Shown: positions 1 through 7,531, counted from the stretch's first letter. The stretch: 7,602 nt of DNA from Candidatus Methanomethylophilaceae archaeon (GCA_017455785.1 JAFSYZ010000043.1:1-7602), one strand, 5' to 3'. Translations and numbers: made by a program. The notes: generated by a model not told the origin, from the sequence alone.

Positions 1-2282
1 ATGTCGGTCATATCGAAACGGACTGTACCGTCCTTGTAGACCATCAGCTTGTTCTTGGACCTGAGTATGGCCTTCTCCAAGGGTTCCGGTGTCTTTATCA
101 CCGATGGATAGTCCTCGGTGAGTTTCAGATCGTCCGAGTCCATTAATCCAAGATTGGTGAGTGCATCATGATATTCCTTGGTGATGTCAATGGTCATCAT
201 GTTCTTGTTGAATCCTGAGGTATTGTTCTGTTTGATGACCATCGTATGTACGCCGCAGTTCCTGCACCATGAACGGTAGGTGACCTCTCTGCATTGGGGG
301 CACATCCTTGATGTGCAGTCAACAAGGAGACCCTTCGAGTTGGCGGATATCCCCTTCTTTTTCAATGTCTCCTCATTGGTCTGTCTCGCATACGCCTGGG
401 TGGAAATGGCCTTCTTCAAAGACTTGCCGATCTCAGGCGAATCGGTAACGGCGAACAGTCCGTGTCCCAAAGCGGATTTGCCTGAACTTCTGTCTTTGGC
501 CTTCTCAGGCCTTCCCATCCTTGTCCCGATCCTGGTGCGTGCCCTTGCGCGTACCTCTATTCCCATGGCATCGCTGACAGCTGTGAGTGCATCCTCTCCC
601 GTTAGGTCCTTGAGCGGAACGATCTTTTCTCCGTCCAATCCCAATCCGAGACCGTAGATCAACGGTATCGCATATCTGTCGAGTATGATCTTCCCTTCAC
701 GCACTATGTGCAATGCACCGAGATCCTCCAGTGTGCGTTTGTTCACATCCGCTGTAGGGATGTTGAGTCTGCCATCCAGGAACGAGCCGTGCTCCAATAC
801 TGATGTGCGTAGTTCCTGGAGTCTAGGGACATCGAGGTCGAACCAGAAAAGATTGAAATCCGGATGCAGAGGTACTTTCAGTTCCTTGGACATCTGGATC
901 GCACGTTCCCATGTAGGGTGTTGCCAATCCTCCGGAAGGTTGTCCGATGTGGCCTTCTTCAGTTCCTGTTTGTGCCACTCGATCGGATAACCGCAGGGAA
1001 CGAGGAAATGGTTGTTCTCACAGAACTCACCGAACGGGACAAGGATCTCTCCGGTATCTGTTATCTCCTTCACATCTTTCCTGACCGCCAATGCCTCCTC
1101 TTTGGTGTTGCATTGGACCAGGTCACCATTCTTCAGTATGACGATGGGTCCATCCAATTGATCGCAGGGTGTGACCACGGATGCTTTCCCGGGTCTTTCG
1201 ATCTTAACCTGTGTACCCAATGCGGTGAACTCATCCAGGATGTACATGCTCGCCGGCGAATATGCGAGGGATGCTAATCCGGATGTCCTCGCCCTACCGT
1301 ATCTGAGCCTGAACGCCCCGACCCTCGACGGGTAACCGAATATTGGACGTCCAGCCAACATGTCTTTGAGATACTTGTAGGACGGTTTCAGAACCCTCTC
1401 CTCATTGGAACTGGTGGACGCTCCCTTGCCCTCGAGATACTTATCGAGGAACTCCCATCCTTTCAATCCTAACTTATCGACATGCTTCTTGATCTTCGCA
1501 GCCTTTTGGCACAGACCTTCGGCTATTACGAGACAGGCACCTCCTCTGACCTGGTTGGTATCTATCCTTGGTAAGTCCCTGAATCCTGAGATCTCCATCT
1601 TTTCCGTACCTTCTCCGTCGATGCATATGGGACAGTTCCCTACGATCAGTTGGATCTCATGCGGTGTTGGGGTGTATTGCAGGTGCTGACATTGTTTGTA
1701 TAACGGGATCTCCTCGATGAAACGGTCGATCTCCTGTGTCGTCGGTATGTATTTTCCGATGCCCACCTCTTGTCTGACAACATCGGCGATGAGAACGCTC
1801 ATGGCCTGTGCTGTACCTCCTGCTGCACGGATCGGACCTGCGAACACAAGATCCACATAATCGGTGCCGTCGGCATTGGATTTGATCTTCGTATCGGCAA
1901 GACCTTCCAGAGGAGCGACGAGGATACCTTCCGTAAGTACGGCGAGTCCGACCCTGATCGCTCTGTCGATGGCTAATTCCATCGATTCCGCAGGCCTCTT
2001 GGCAATCTCCTTTGCAGCCATCAGGCAGACCAGTTCCCTGTTCTTGTATTCGTCCGTGAGGTCCCTTATGACCTCGGCGATCTCCCCTACCTTGAAGTCC
2101 GTAAGGATCTTCTCACACCTAAGTGCCAGATCCTCTGCCTGAGGGATCTCCACGAAAGTCTCTGTGTCCTTTCCTTGGGCTCTTGCCTTCTCTGCTACCT
2201 CATAGCAGTCATTACATTTTTCGATGAGGCCGTTGAAGTAGGCCTTCATCTCGTCACTGTAGGCGACCTCACGTATCGCCAT
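1..2282 (-). CDS. polC: DNA polymerase D (Pol II) large subunit DP2, 3' end cut by window edge
   Basis: DP2 is the catalytic subunit of the archaeal replicative polymerase PolD; it pairs with the small exonuclease subunit DP1. Reading the minus strand from ATG at 2282 gives 760 uninterrupted codons to the left edge, about two thirds of a usual DP2 of 1100-1300 residues. Family hallmarks visible are the N-terminal segment ending VEIPQAEDLALR (44-55), AGPIRAAGGTAQAMSVL (148-164), a CxxC at 217/220, YPSRVGAFRLRYGRAR (317-332), the basic RIGTRMGRPEKAK block (584-596), which I assign to the first double-psi barrel, and a zinc ribbon with Cys 661/664 and 673/676. The second barrel with the catalytic aspartates lies outside the window. 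No intein or frameshift appears in the visible part. The start is fixed by a GAGGAG ribosome-binding site six bases upstream and by the normal family N-terminus. The gene directly follows NOG1 with zero spacing, so it is probably cotranscribed and translationally coupled. Identity is very secure from motif recognition. Confidence 0.97.
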   Translation of the reverse strand, partial: MAIREVAYSDEMKAYFNGLIEKCNDCYEVAEKARAQGKDTETFVEIPQAEDLALRCEKILTDFKVGEIAEVIRDLTDEYKNRELVCLMAAKEIAKRPAESMELAIDRAIRVGLAVLTEGILVAPLEGLADTKIKSNADGTDYVDLVFAGPIRAAGGTAQAMSVLIADVVRQEVGIGKYIPTTQEIDRFIEEIPLYKQCQHLQYTPTPHEIQLIVGNCPICIDGEGTEKMEISGFRDLPRIDTNQVRGGACLVIAEGLCQKAAKIKKHVDKLGLKGWEFLDKYLEGKGASTSSNEERVLKPSYKYLKDMLAGRPIFGYPSRVGAFRLRYGRARTSGLASLAYSPASMYILDEFTALGTQVKIERPGKASVVTPCDQLDGPIVILKNGDLVQCNTKEEALAVRKDVKEITDTGEILVPFGEFCENNHFLVPCGYPIEWHKQELKKATSDNLPEDWQHPTWERAIQMSKELKVPLHPDFNLFWFDLDVPRLQELRTSVLEHGSFLDGRLNIPTADVNKRTLEDLGALHIVREGKIILDRYAIPLIYGLGLGLDGEKIVPLKDLTGEDALTAVSDAMGIEVRARARTRIGTRMGRPEKAKDRSSGKSALGHGLFAVTDSPEIGKSLKKAISTQAYARQTNEETLKKKGISANSKGLLVDCTSRMCPQCREVTYRSWCRNCGVHTMVIKQNNTSGFNKNMMTIDITKEYHDALTNLGLMDSDDLKLTEDYPSVIKTPEPLEKAILRSKNKLMVYKDGTVRFDMTD

Positions 2283-3266
2283 CTACAGCTCCTCTTCTTC
2301 GAATCTGATCTTCCTCAGTTCCTTGATTATGGTGTCCCTGAGGATGTCCATGTTGCTCCCGGTCTCTGCGGAGAAATTCAGGTTCCCGCTCTCCCTGACC
2401 AGGATGTCGTTCTTGCTCTCGGCCACTATGATCGGGACACCTTGGAATCCTCTTTTCACCGATTCCAGGAGTGCCTCCTGCTTCTCCATGCTGTAGCCGC
2501 AGGTCTCCGACGGGTCTAGAATGAATAGGATGACGTGTGTCAGGTACCTCAGGGCGAGGATGGCCTGCTTCTCGATGTCGTTCCTCTCGTCGATGCTCCT
2601 GTCCAGGAGACCGGGTGTGTCAATGATCTGATATTTCCTCCAGTCGTCATCCATATGACCGATGACGATACCTTTGGTGGTGAACGGATAAGGTGCGATC
2701 TCGGGTGCCGCACTGCTCAGGGTGGATACGAGTTTGCTCTTCCCTACATTCGGGAATCCTGCTACAACGAGTGTCGCGACATTGGCATCCACCGCTGGGA
2801 GATTCCTGAACTTGGTCTTGCATCCCTGCAGGAACAGGAGCTCATCATCCACCTGTCTGATGATGGATGACAGTCTGCCGTAGAAACTGCTCCTGATTGA
2901 ATCGATTACAGAACCGTCCTTGGAGCGTCTGACCTCCCTGAGCGCCTCGGTCTTAAGCCTCTCTGTCTTGTTGGCGGCCCAGTTCATCGCCCCCAGCGAT
3001 TTCTTGTACATGTCGATACCTATCACAAGATCGACCAATTCCGGGAAGAAATCGTCATCCTTATCGATCCTGGGGAACTTCTCAACATATGATGTGAAGG
3101 CATCCTTCACTATGTCCCCGGATGCGGTTATCTTGGCCAACGTGGTTTTCTTCTTGGTATCCAATGCGTTTGTCCCGTTGACCGTGATCTTGGCAGCCCT
3201 ATGGAATGCCTTGTCTGTCAGTTCTTCTGCCGATAGAACGGTCGGTATCCTGTAGGATCTTGCCAT
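2283..3266 (-). CDS. NOG1-family ribosome-assembly GTPase
   Basis: NOG1 proteins are TRAFAC GTPases of the OBG/NOG group that act in large-subunit ribosome assembly in the cytosol. With ATG at 3266 the protein has 327 residues. An N-terminal helical domain (about 1-160) begins with the family signature IPTVLSAEEL and a KAFHRA segment. The G domain follows: G1 GFPNVGKS (170-177), G2 in YPFTTKG (193-199), G3 DTPG (216-219) within IIDTPGLLDR, the NOG1-typical LDPSETCGYSMEKQ stretch (250-263), G4 as SKND (284-287) where NKxD is usual, and G5 SAE (299-301). It ends soon after G5 with an acidic tail (FEEEEL) and lacks the long C-terminal part of eukaryotic NOG1. The chosen start matches the family N-terminus and has a weak purine-rich stretch just upstream. 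An in-frame GTG at 3344 would add 26 unfamiliar residues and is less likely. The gene lies 79 nt after the giant surface-protein gene and abuts DP2. Confidence 0.93.
   Translation of the reverse strand: MARSYRIPTVLSAEELTDKAFHRAAKITVNGTNALDTKKKTTLAKITASGDIVKDAFTSYVEKFPRIDKDDDFFPELVDLVIGIDMYKKSLGAMNWAANKTERLKTEALREVRRSKDGSVIDSIRSSFYGRLSSIIRQVDDELLFLQGCKTKFRNLPAVDANVATLVVAGFPNVGKSKLVSTLSSAAPEIAPYPFTTKGIVIGHMDDDWRKYQIIDTPGLLDRSIDERNDIEKQAILALRYLTHVILFILDPSETCGYSMEKQEALLESVKRGFQGVPIIVAESKNDILVRESGNLNFSAETGSNMDILRDTIIKELRKIRFEEEEL
2289..2294 (-). promoter_or_regulatory. Ribosome-binding site of DP2 inside NOG1
   Basis: On the minus strand GAGGAG is followed by six bases (CTGTAG) and then the DP2 ATG. 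It matches the archaeal anti-Shine-Dalgarno sequence and lies in the two last Glu codons of NOG1, so DP2 can be translated by ribosomes finishing NOG1. It decides the DP2 start. Confidence 0.75.
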
Positions 3267-3289
3267 GTCCTTCCCTATGGAACCGCGCG

Positions 3290-3297
3290 TAATAAAG
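3290..3297 (-). promoter_or_regulatory. Possible TATA-like element ahead of NOG1
   Basis: The gap between the giant gene and NOG1 contains CTTTATTA on the minus strand, centred about 27 nt before the ATG at 3266. That is the usual distance from an archaeal TATA box to the transcription start, so NOG1-DP2 could have its own nearly leaderless promoter. The match to TTTATATA is only partial, and readthrough from the upstream gene is equally possible. Confidence 0.25.
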
Positions 3298-3345
3298 GTA
3301 CCGTGGACGTTCATAGGATGTTGTTTTTCACTCCTAATTATCACT

Positions 3346-6300
3346 TCAATCCGCCTTCTCGAAAGTCATCCTGAACAGCCAAAGATCCCCCTTAGAACCG
3401 TTGCTTTCTTTCATCTTCTTGGGCATCAGTTCGAACGGACAGTCAAGAATCACCAGCCCTACCTCAGCCTTCCATGTTCCTCTTTCTTTACCGAAGAGGG
3501 CGCAGATCCCGGAGATATTGACTGCGGACGATACGCCCATCATGACCTTGATATCGGCTTCTTTGGCAAGGATCCTCGGTGCGGACGTCTCCCAATACGA
3601 TACTGTACGGAGGTAGGTGTCGTTGCAGATGATGTCCAACGGATCGGTGCATTTGGGTGCGTTCACAAAATCACTTAGATACGGGACCTGTGACAGAAGC
3701 CATCTCAACCCGTCGGATACAAGTTCGGAGTTCATCTCCAAAGAAATCCTGTATCCTGCATGCAGTGTCTCCGCATAGTCCTGTATCTCGATAGAGATGA
3801 AAACTCCCGCTCCGATTATCACATCGGCGATCTTCTGTATCACGTTCTCTATGAACAGGGACAGTGTCAGTTTAAGGAACTCCTCGATGTCCTCTATCGT
3901 CTTCAGATGGTTCCCCATCTTGTAGAAGGCGGTCTCACCTGCTTCCATCAGACTGTCGATGACGAAGGTCTGTATGTAGGAATTGAAACCTAGGCTGGAG
4001 CCGTTGCTCCTCTCTTTAGTGGCTTTGGAGAACTTCCATGTCTTCCCTCCGTCCGTGCTCCTCTGCCATGTGCGGTCGTCGTTGTAAGTGTCGGTCTTCC
4101 ACGGTGTCGAATCGACCTCGTTTCCATCGGGATCGTACAGTGCCAGACATTCACCTTTGCTCTTGCCGTTGGAGTTGTTGAGGGTCTGTGACTCGAAGGT
4201 GAAGACCTTCTTCCCCAGGGGTTGGATCGTACCTGACAGCACTATGGCCTTGGACTCGTCGGATCCAGGGACCAGGGTGTAGCCTGTCAGGTCTATCGGT
4301 GCTAGGGTGCCGTTGTAGATCTCAACCCATTCGTTCCCCCTGTCGGTTCCGGCCGGATTGGACTCGAACTCATTGATCACAAGATCGGTGTCGAACGGCA
4401 GTTCATATTTGAGGAACAGCCCCATATCCAAGGCCCCTTTGACATCGGGGATCGGCAGCGGTATGTTAGAGAGCGCCTCCCCTACCCCCGGGATGTCAGA
4501 AACCTTCAGTTCCAGTTCGTCATATTGAACGATTTCTGGTATCGAAGCTGAGAAGTCAACTCCCCTGATGGAACCTGTGACCTTCAGGAATGTCTTGCTG
4601 AATTTCATCATCGGGTCGACGGTCAGTTTGATCTTCCAGTCATCACTCTCAACCGAACCCTCACACTTCACCATTATCCCGTTCTTGTCGTTCTCCTTGA
4701 TATCGATGGATGTACCGAACCTCACATCCCCGATGGAGTTGGTCATGGTCAGTTTACAGAGCGACCTTGTAGAGCTTTTGAGTGTTGCTATCCTAGTTTC
4801 GAATGTGACGCTCATCGACATATACGACATCGTAACCGATTGTGATCCGAGACCGATATCAAAGGCCGATATCATCCCTACGATCATACCCAGCATCCCA
4901 TCTTCCATCATCTCCTGAAGTTTCTCAAGGGACTCTTCTATGGTCGAGTACAGCTGTACTATCAGTTCCTCGAGGTATGCTGTGATCTCCACCATGGCGT
5001 TCTTGCATGTCGAATAGATGTTCTTCAGAGCGAGGAACACCTCCCTCAAGGGTTTCATCAGCGGTTCGAAAAGATACCCGTAACGTTCCCATAGTTCATC
5101 CGCTATTGTGTGTGACGGAGGATAGCTGACCCCACAGAGTCCCCAACCGGAAACGAACGGTATGTCGAAGGCGGTGTCGAGAACGATACTGTCATTCACG
5201 ATGCAATCGCACCAATCCAATCCATCCATCACCACATCGGATGATTCCGCTCTGTATCCTATAGTGCCTTTGAGGCCTATAGTGAACACATTGGTATAGG
5301 GGCTCAGATTGATGGTCTCGATATCGACATAATGGGAACACTTGTCTCTGTTGTCCCTGGGCGTGGTTATCGATACATCCACATATATGTCATCATCCAT
5401 CCTGAAGAAGACGGTCTTGATCACACCGTCACTATCCTTCAGTTCGTAGTCAGGAAGTGGAGAGAGGTCGATGATACCCGATTTCACGTTCAGTTCATGA
5501 TAATTGATCATATCAGTGATCATCCACTCTGTGGATTCCCTCATCAGATTGTCCACGATCTCTGAGTTAAGGGAGTAGTCCATGACATACTTCATGGCGT
5601 TCTTTATCGGACCGTCGTTATCCTTACGGACATCCGAAAGGATGCTCTTGAACATGTTCTTCCTTTCCGATACCTCGTAGTCTAAGATTTCCATCATGTC
5701 TATGATGCTAACCGATTTCAACGCACTCTTCATGAGAGCATCGGTCACAATCCCTCCGACATCCACAAGACCTTTCGATGAGAGGTGATCCTGTATCTTT
5801 TCTCTGGTCGTTCCTATTATTGCATCATATATCGTCTGCAGCCCGAATATCTCATCCTCGTAGATGTCCAATTCCTCGCATATCCTCTGGTACAGAGGGT
5901 CGGGGATGCTCCCGGTATCGATGATATGTTCCAGATCATCGTTGAGTCTCCTCATACCTTCGCTGAATGCCTTGTCGAAAGCAGTCGCTATCGATGTGGA
6001 GAAAGAAACGGTGTCGTACGGATTCACCTCAATCTTCATGGAACCGTATCCACTTACACATTCCAGCGCGGCCGTGTGTACGACATTGCGTATGTATTCC
6101 CTGATGTCGTTCCTTCCGGATTCGTATCTGGTGACGAAGTCTTCCCACCCGCTCCAAGCGAATATGTCGATCTCCACGGGATCGATCTCTATCATGATGG
6201 CCCCGAGGTCCAGTTCCTTCTCGTCGAAACCGTACCAATCGTCGTCGATAACGATCCTGCCGTCGATCTCCAGTGTGTAGGGCTGTGTCCTGATGAATCT

Positions 6301-7380
6301 GTAGTCATCATCCGATAGTCCTTTCGAACCAAGGGCCGTTCTGATATAGGGTATCGCAGAATCGGTGTTCTCATTTGAGAACAGCCCTTGTATAGACCTG
6401 ATAACCGATTTTATCCCATCAATCCCTTTGTCAGCAAGGTCCAGGATCTCCGATCCCCACAGGAGATCGTACCATTTCAGGACAATCTGGTCCCCGGCGG
6501 CTATCAGTGCCTGCGACATAACCGCTGAGAGATCTATCTTGATGTATCCATCATCCGTAAGAAGGAGTTCGGCGGCATCGATGTGCTCCACTCTCATGTC
6601 ATCAACACCGTTCGTACGGAAGCACAGTTCCTCCAATATTGACAGTGAGGACCGGAGCGATTCCTGTACATCATCCTCCGTGATGATGGACATGGTTCCC
6701 ATGTCCCCATATTCCGAGATCGAACCGTATCCGTTCAACACTCTTAACTGTGCCAGAGACGAAAGTTGATACGTCATGAGTTCGGTCAGAGCGGATGCAC
6801 ATCCGCATGCGGACAGTTCGAAACGTGTGACGTTCTCGACCACGAAGGGAAGCCCTGATGTCCCGTCAGCGGATATTTCGATCTTGGTGATGTTACTCCC
6901 GGAAGAGTTGATGTATCTGAGTTCCACGGAGCCGGTGGCCTTCAGGAAGGAAGGCGTTATGCCATCAGTGGATTCCTTCCTCATGTTCTCCACAGACAGA
7001 GAGATGTCATGATCCAATACCGTTACTGAGTTGCCGTCCTCGACCAATGGAAAATTGTCGGACATCCATCTGTCCAATTTCTCATCGAACCCTTCCATCC
7101 TGTCGATCAACGACCCGCCGTACTCATCGGTGGTGATATTGTTGATGATTCTCCCTATCCCGGCTTCAATGAATCTTCTTGTGTCATGTATCGCATCCGA
7201 TACCGACATGATCTCATCATTTATCGAGGAGGTACCATCCTCTGTTCTATCCACAGATGCAATGGCTATGCCGTATGCCGAACTGAGGAGCAGTATCGTG
7301 ACCGCCACCATAGCGAAAGGCATACTCCCTTTTCTGCTCATTTTTGTGCTTTTGTTTGTCATATTGAACATACGGCACAT
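3346..7380 (-). CDS. Giant exported prepilin-like protein with lamin-tail domain
   Basis: This is a 1344-residue protein of unknown function. The N-terminus is basic (lysines and arginines to residue 17), followed by Lys-Gly (17-18) and a hydrophobic segment at about 21-41 (PFAMVAVTILLLSSAYGIAI). This resembles an archaeal class III (type IV prepilin) signal and haloarchaeal pseudopilin-like proteins of unknown function; otherwise it is a signal anchor. The rest looks extracytoplasmic: acidic, many N-x-S/T sequons, 18 cysteines including CxC at 192/194 and 724/726, and no second convincing membrane helix. Long helical stretches (about 470-630 and 761-835) alternate with beta-rich stretches. 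Residues 999-1120 form a lamin-tail domain, opening DLVINEFESNPAG and continuing NEWVEIYN...IDLTGYTLVPG. Lamin-tail domains are Ig-like folds common in exported prokaryotic proteins. A helical and beta-rich C-terminal part follows. The ATG at 7380 is preferred because a TATA-like box lies about 30 nt upstream, which suits a nearly leaderless mRNA; Met 4, 7 and 14 are alternatives. It is first in a leftward run before NOG1 and DP2, with no evident functional link to them. Confidence 0.9.
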   Translation of the reverse strand: MCRMFNMTNKSTKMSRKGSMPFAMVAVTILLLSSAYGIAIASVDRTEDGTSSINDEIMSVSDAIHDTRRFIEAGIGRIINNITTDEYGGSLIDRMEGFDEKLDRWMSDNFPLVEDGNSVTVLDHDISLSVENMRKESTDGITPSFLKATGSVELRYINSSGSNITKIEISADGTSGLPFVVENVTRFELSACGCASALTELMTYQLSSLAQLRVLNGYGSISEYGDMGTMSIITEDDVQESLRSSLSILEELCFRTNGVDDMRVEHIDAAELLLTDDGYIKIDLSAVMSQALIAAGDQIVLKWYDLLWGSEILDLADKGIDGIKSVIRSIQGLFSNENTDSAIPYIRTALGSKGLSDDDYRFIRTQPYTLEIDGRIVIDDDWYGFDEKELDLGAIMIEIDPVEIDIFAWSGWEDFVTRYESGRNDIREYIRNVVHTAALECVSGYGSMKIEVNPYDTVSFSTSIATAFDKAFSEGMRRLNDDLEHIIDTGSIPDPLYQRICEELDIYEDEIFGLQTIYDAIIGTTREKIQDHLSSKGLVDVGGIVTDALMKSALKSVSIIDMMEILDYEVSERKNMFKSILSDVRKDNDGPIKNAMKYVMDYSLNSEIVDNLMRESTEWMITDMINYHELNVKSGIIDLSPLPDYELKDSDGVIKTVFFRMDDDIYVDVSITTPRDNRDKCSHYVDIETINLSPYTNVFTIGLKGTIGYRAESSDVVMDGLDWCDCIVNDSIVLDTAFDIPFVSGWGLCGVSYPPSHTIADELWERYGYLFEPLMKPLREVFLALKNIYSTCKNAMVEITAYLEELIVQLYSTIEESLEKLQEMMEDGMLGMIVGMISAFDIGLGSQSVTMSYMSMSVTFETRIATLKSSTRSLCKLTMTNSIGDVRFGTSIDIKENDKNGIMVKCEGSVESDDWKIKLTVDPMMKFSKTFLKVTGSIRGVDFSASIPEIVQYDELELKVSDIPGVGEALSNIPLPIPDVKGALDMGLFLKYELPFDTDLVINEFESNPAGTDRGNEWVEIYNGTLAPIDLTGYTLVPGSDESKAIVLSGTIQPLGKKVFTFESQTLNNSNGKSKGECLALYDPDGNEVDSTPWKTDTYNDDRTWQRSTDGGKTWKFSKATKERSNGSSLGFNSYIQTFVIDSLMEAGETAFYKMGNHLKTIEDIEEFLKLTLSLFIENVIQKIADVIIGAGVFISIEIQDYAETLHAGYRISLEMNSELVSDGLRWLLSQVPYLSDFVNAPKCTDPLDIICNDTYLRTVSYWETSAPRILAKEADIKVMMGVSSAVNISGICALFGKERGTWKAEVGLVILDCPFELMPKKMKESNGSKGDLWLFRMTFEKAD

Positions 7381-7408
7381 CTAGTGTAAAAAGGTCGGAC
7401 ACTACGGT

Positions 7409-7416
7409 TAGTATAA
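7409..7416 (-). promoter_or_regulatory. TATA-like box for the giant surface-protein gene
   Basis: On the minus strand TTATACTA is centred about 32 nt before the ATG at 7380. A start of transcription some 25 nt downstream falls around 7385-7388, only a few bases before the ATG. No Shine-Dalgarno sequence is seen before any of the candidate ATG codons (residues 1, 4, 7, 14), in keeping with leaderless or near-leaderless translation. Confidence 0.45.
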
Positions 7417-7432
7417 CTCCGCACCGTCAGCC

Positions 7433-7443
7433 ACATGACATGT
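7433..7443. repeat. Short dyad ACATG-A-CATGT in the divergent intergenic region
   Basis: A perfect 5-bp inverted repeat with a one-base centre lies between the two opposed promoters, close to the TATA-like box of the leftward gene. It could be a dimeric regulator site, but a repeat this short can occur by chance. Confidence 0.3.
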
Positions 7444-7477
7444 TCGACCATTGTCTGATATTATGGCGTACGCGCGC

Positions 7478-7491
7478 GCAAATCTATATAT
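7478..7491 (+). promoter_or_regulatory. BRE/TATA promoter of the rightward gene
   Basis: GCAAATCTATATAT reads as a purine-containing BRE-like lead followed by a good archaeal TATA box (core 7483-7490). Transcription would be expected to start near 7510-7514, giving a leader of about 20 nt that carries the ribosome-binding site of the gene starting at 7532. It is the strongest promoter signal in the window. Confidence 0.65.
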
Positions 7492-7520
7492 GCCCAGATT
7501 GGATGGTCCGACTCAATATT

Positions 7521-7526
7521 AGGTGG
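7521..7526 (+). promoter_or_regulatory. Ribosome-binding site of the rightward gene
   Basis: AGGTGG lies five bases before the ATG at 7532 and contains AGGTG, complementary to the archaeal 16S rRNA 3' end. It favours the ATG at 7532 over the in-frame GTG at 7523, which would lie inside this site. Confidence 0.6.
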
Positions 7527-7531
7527 ATGCA

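Noticed and set aside
280..1277. Plus-strand open frames (125, 101 and 137 codons) across the left part
   Set aside because: They are antisense to DP2, which is continuous and motif-rich over the whole region; the short frames overlap each other and show no family features.
1..2282. Intein or frameshift in DP2
   Set aside because: Archaeal DP2 genes often carry inteins, so this was checked; the 760 visible codons run continuously through known conserved blocks with no inserted domain. An intein near the catalytic site would lie beyond the left edge.
3311..3335. Imperfect hairpin (AGGAGTG...CATCCT) in the gap between the giant gene and NOG1 as a terminator
   Set aside because: The stem is short with a bulge and is not followed by a T-run on the transcribed strand, so it is not supported as a terminator.
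3267..3344. In-frame GTG at 3344 as NOG1 start, adding 26 residues
   Set aside because: The added residues do not resemble NOG1 N-termini, while MARSYRIPTV from ATG 3266 does, and the GTG lies one base after the upstream stop without a ribosome-binding site.
5785..6318. 177-codon open frame on the plus strand opposite the giant gene
   Set aside because: It lies wholly antisense to a longer well-supported gene, has no recognisable motif and no promoter or ribosome-binding site; it is a shadow of the coding strand's codon bias.
6029..6374. Small minus-strand open frames inside the giant gene in another frame
   Set aside because: Arg/His/Gly-rich translations typical of frame-shifted coding sequence; the main frame is uninterrupted here.
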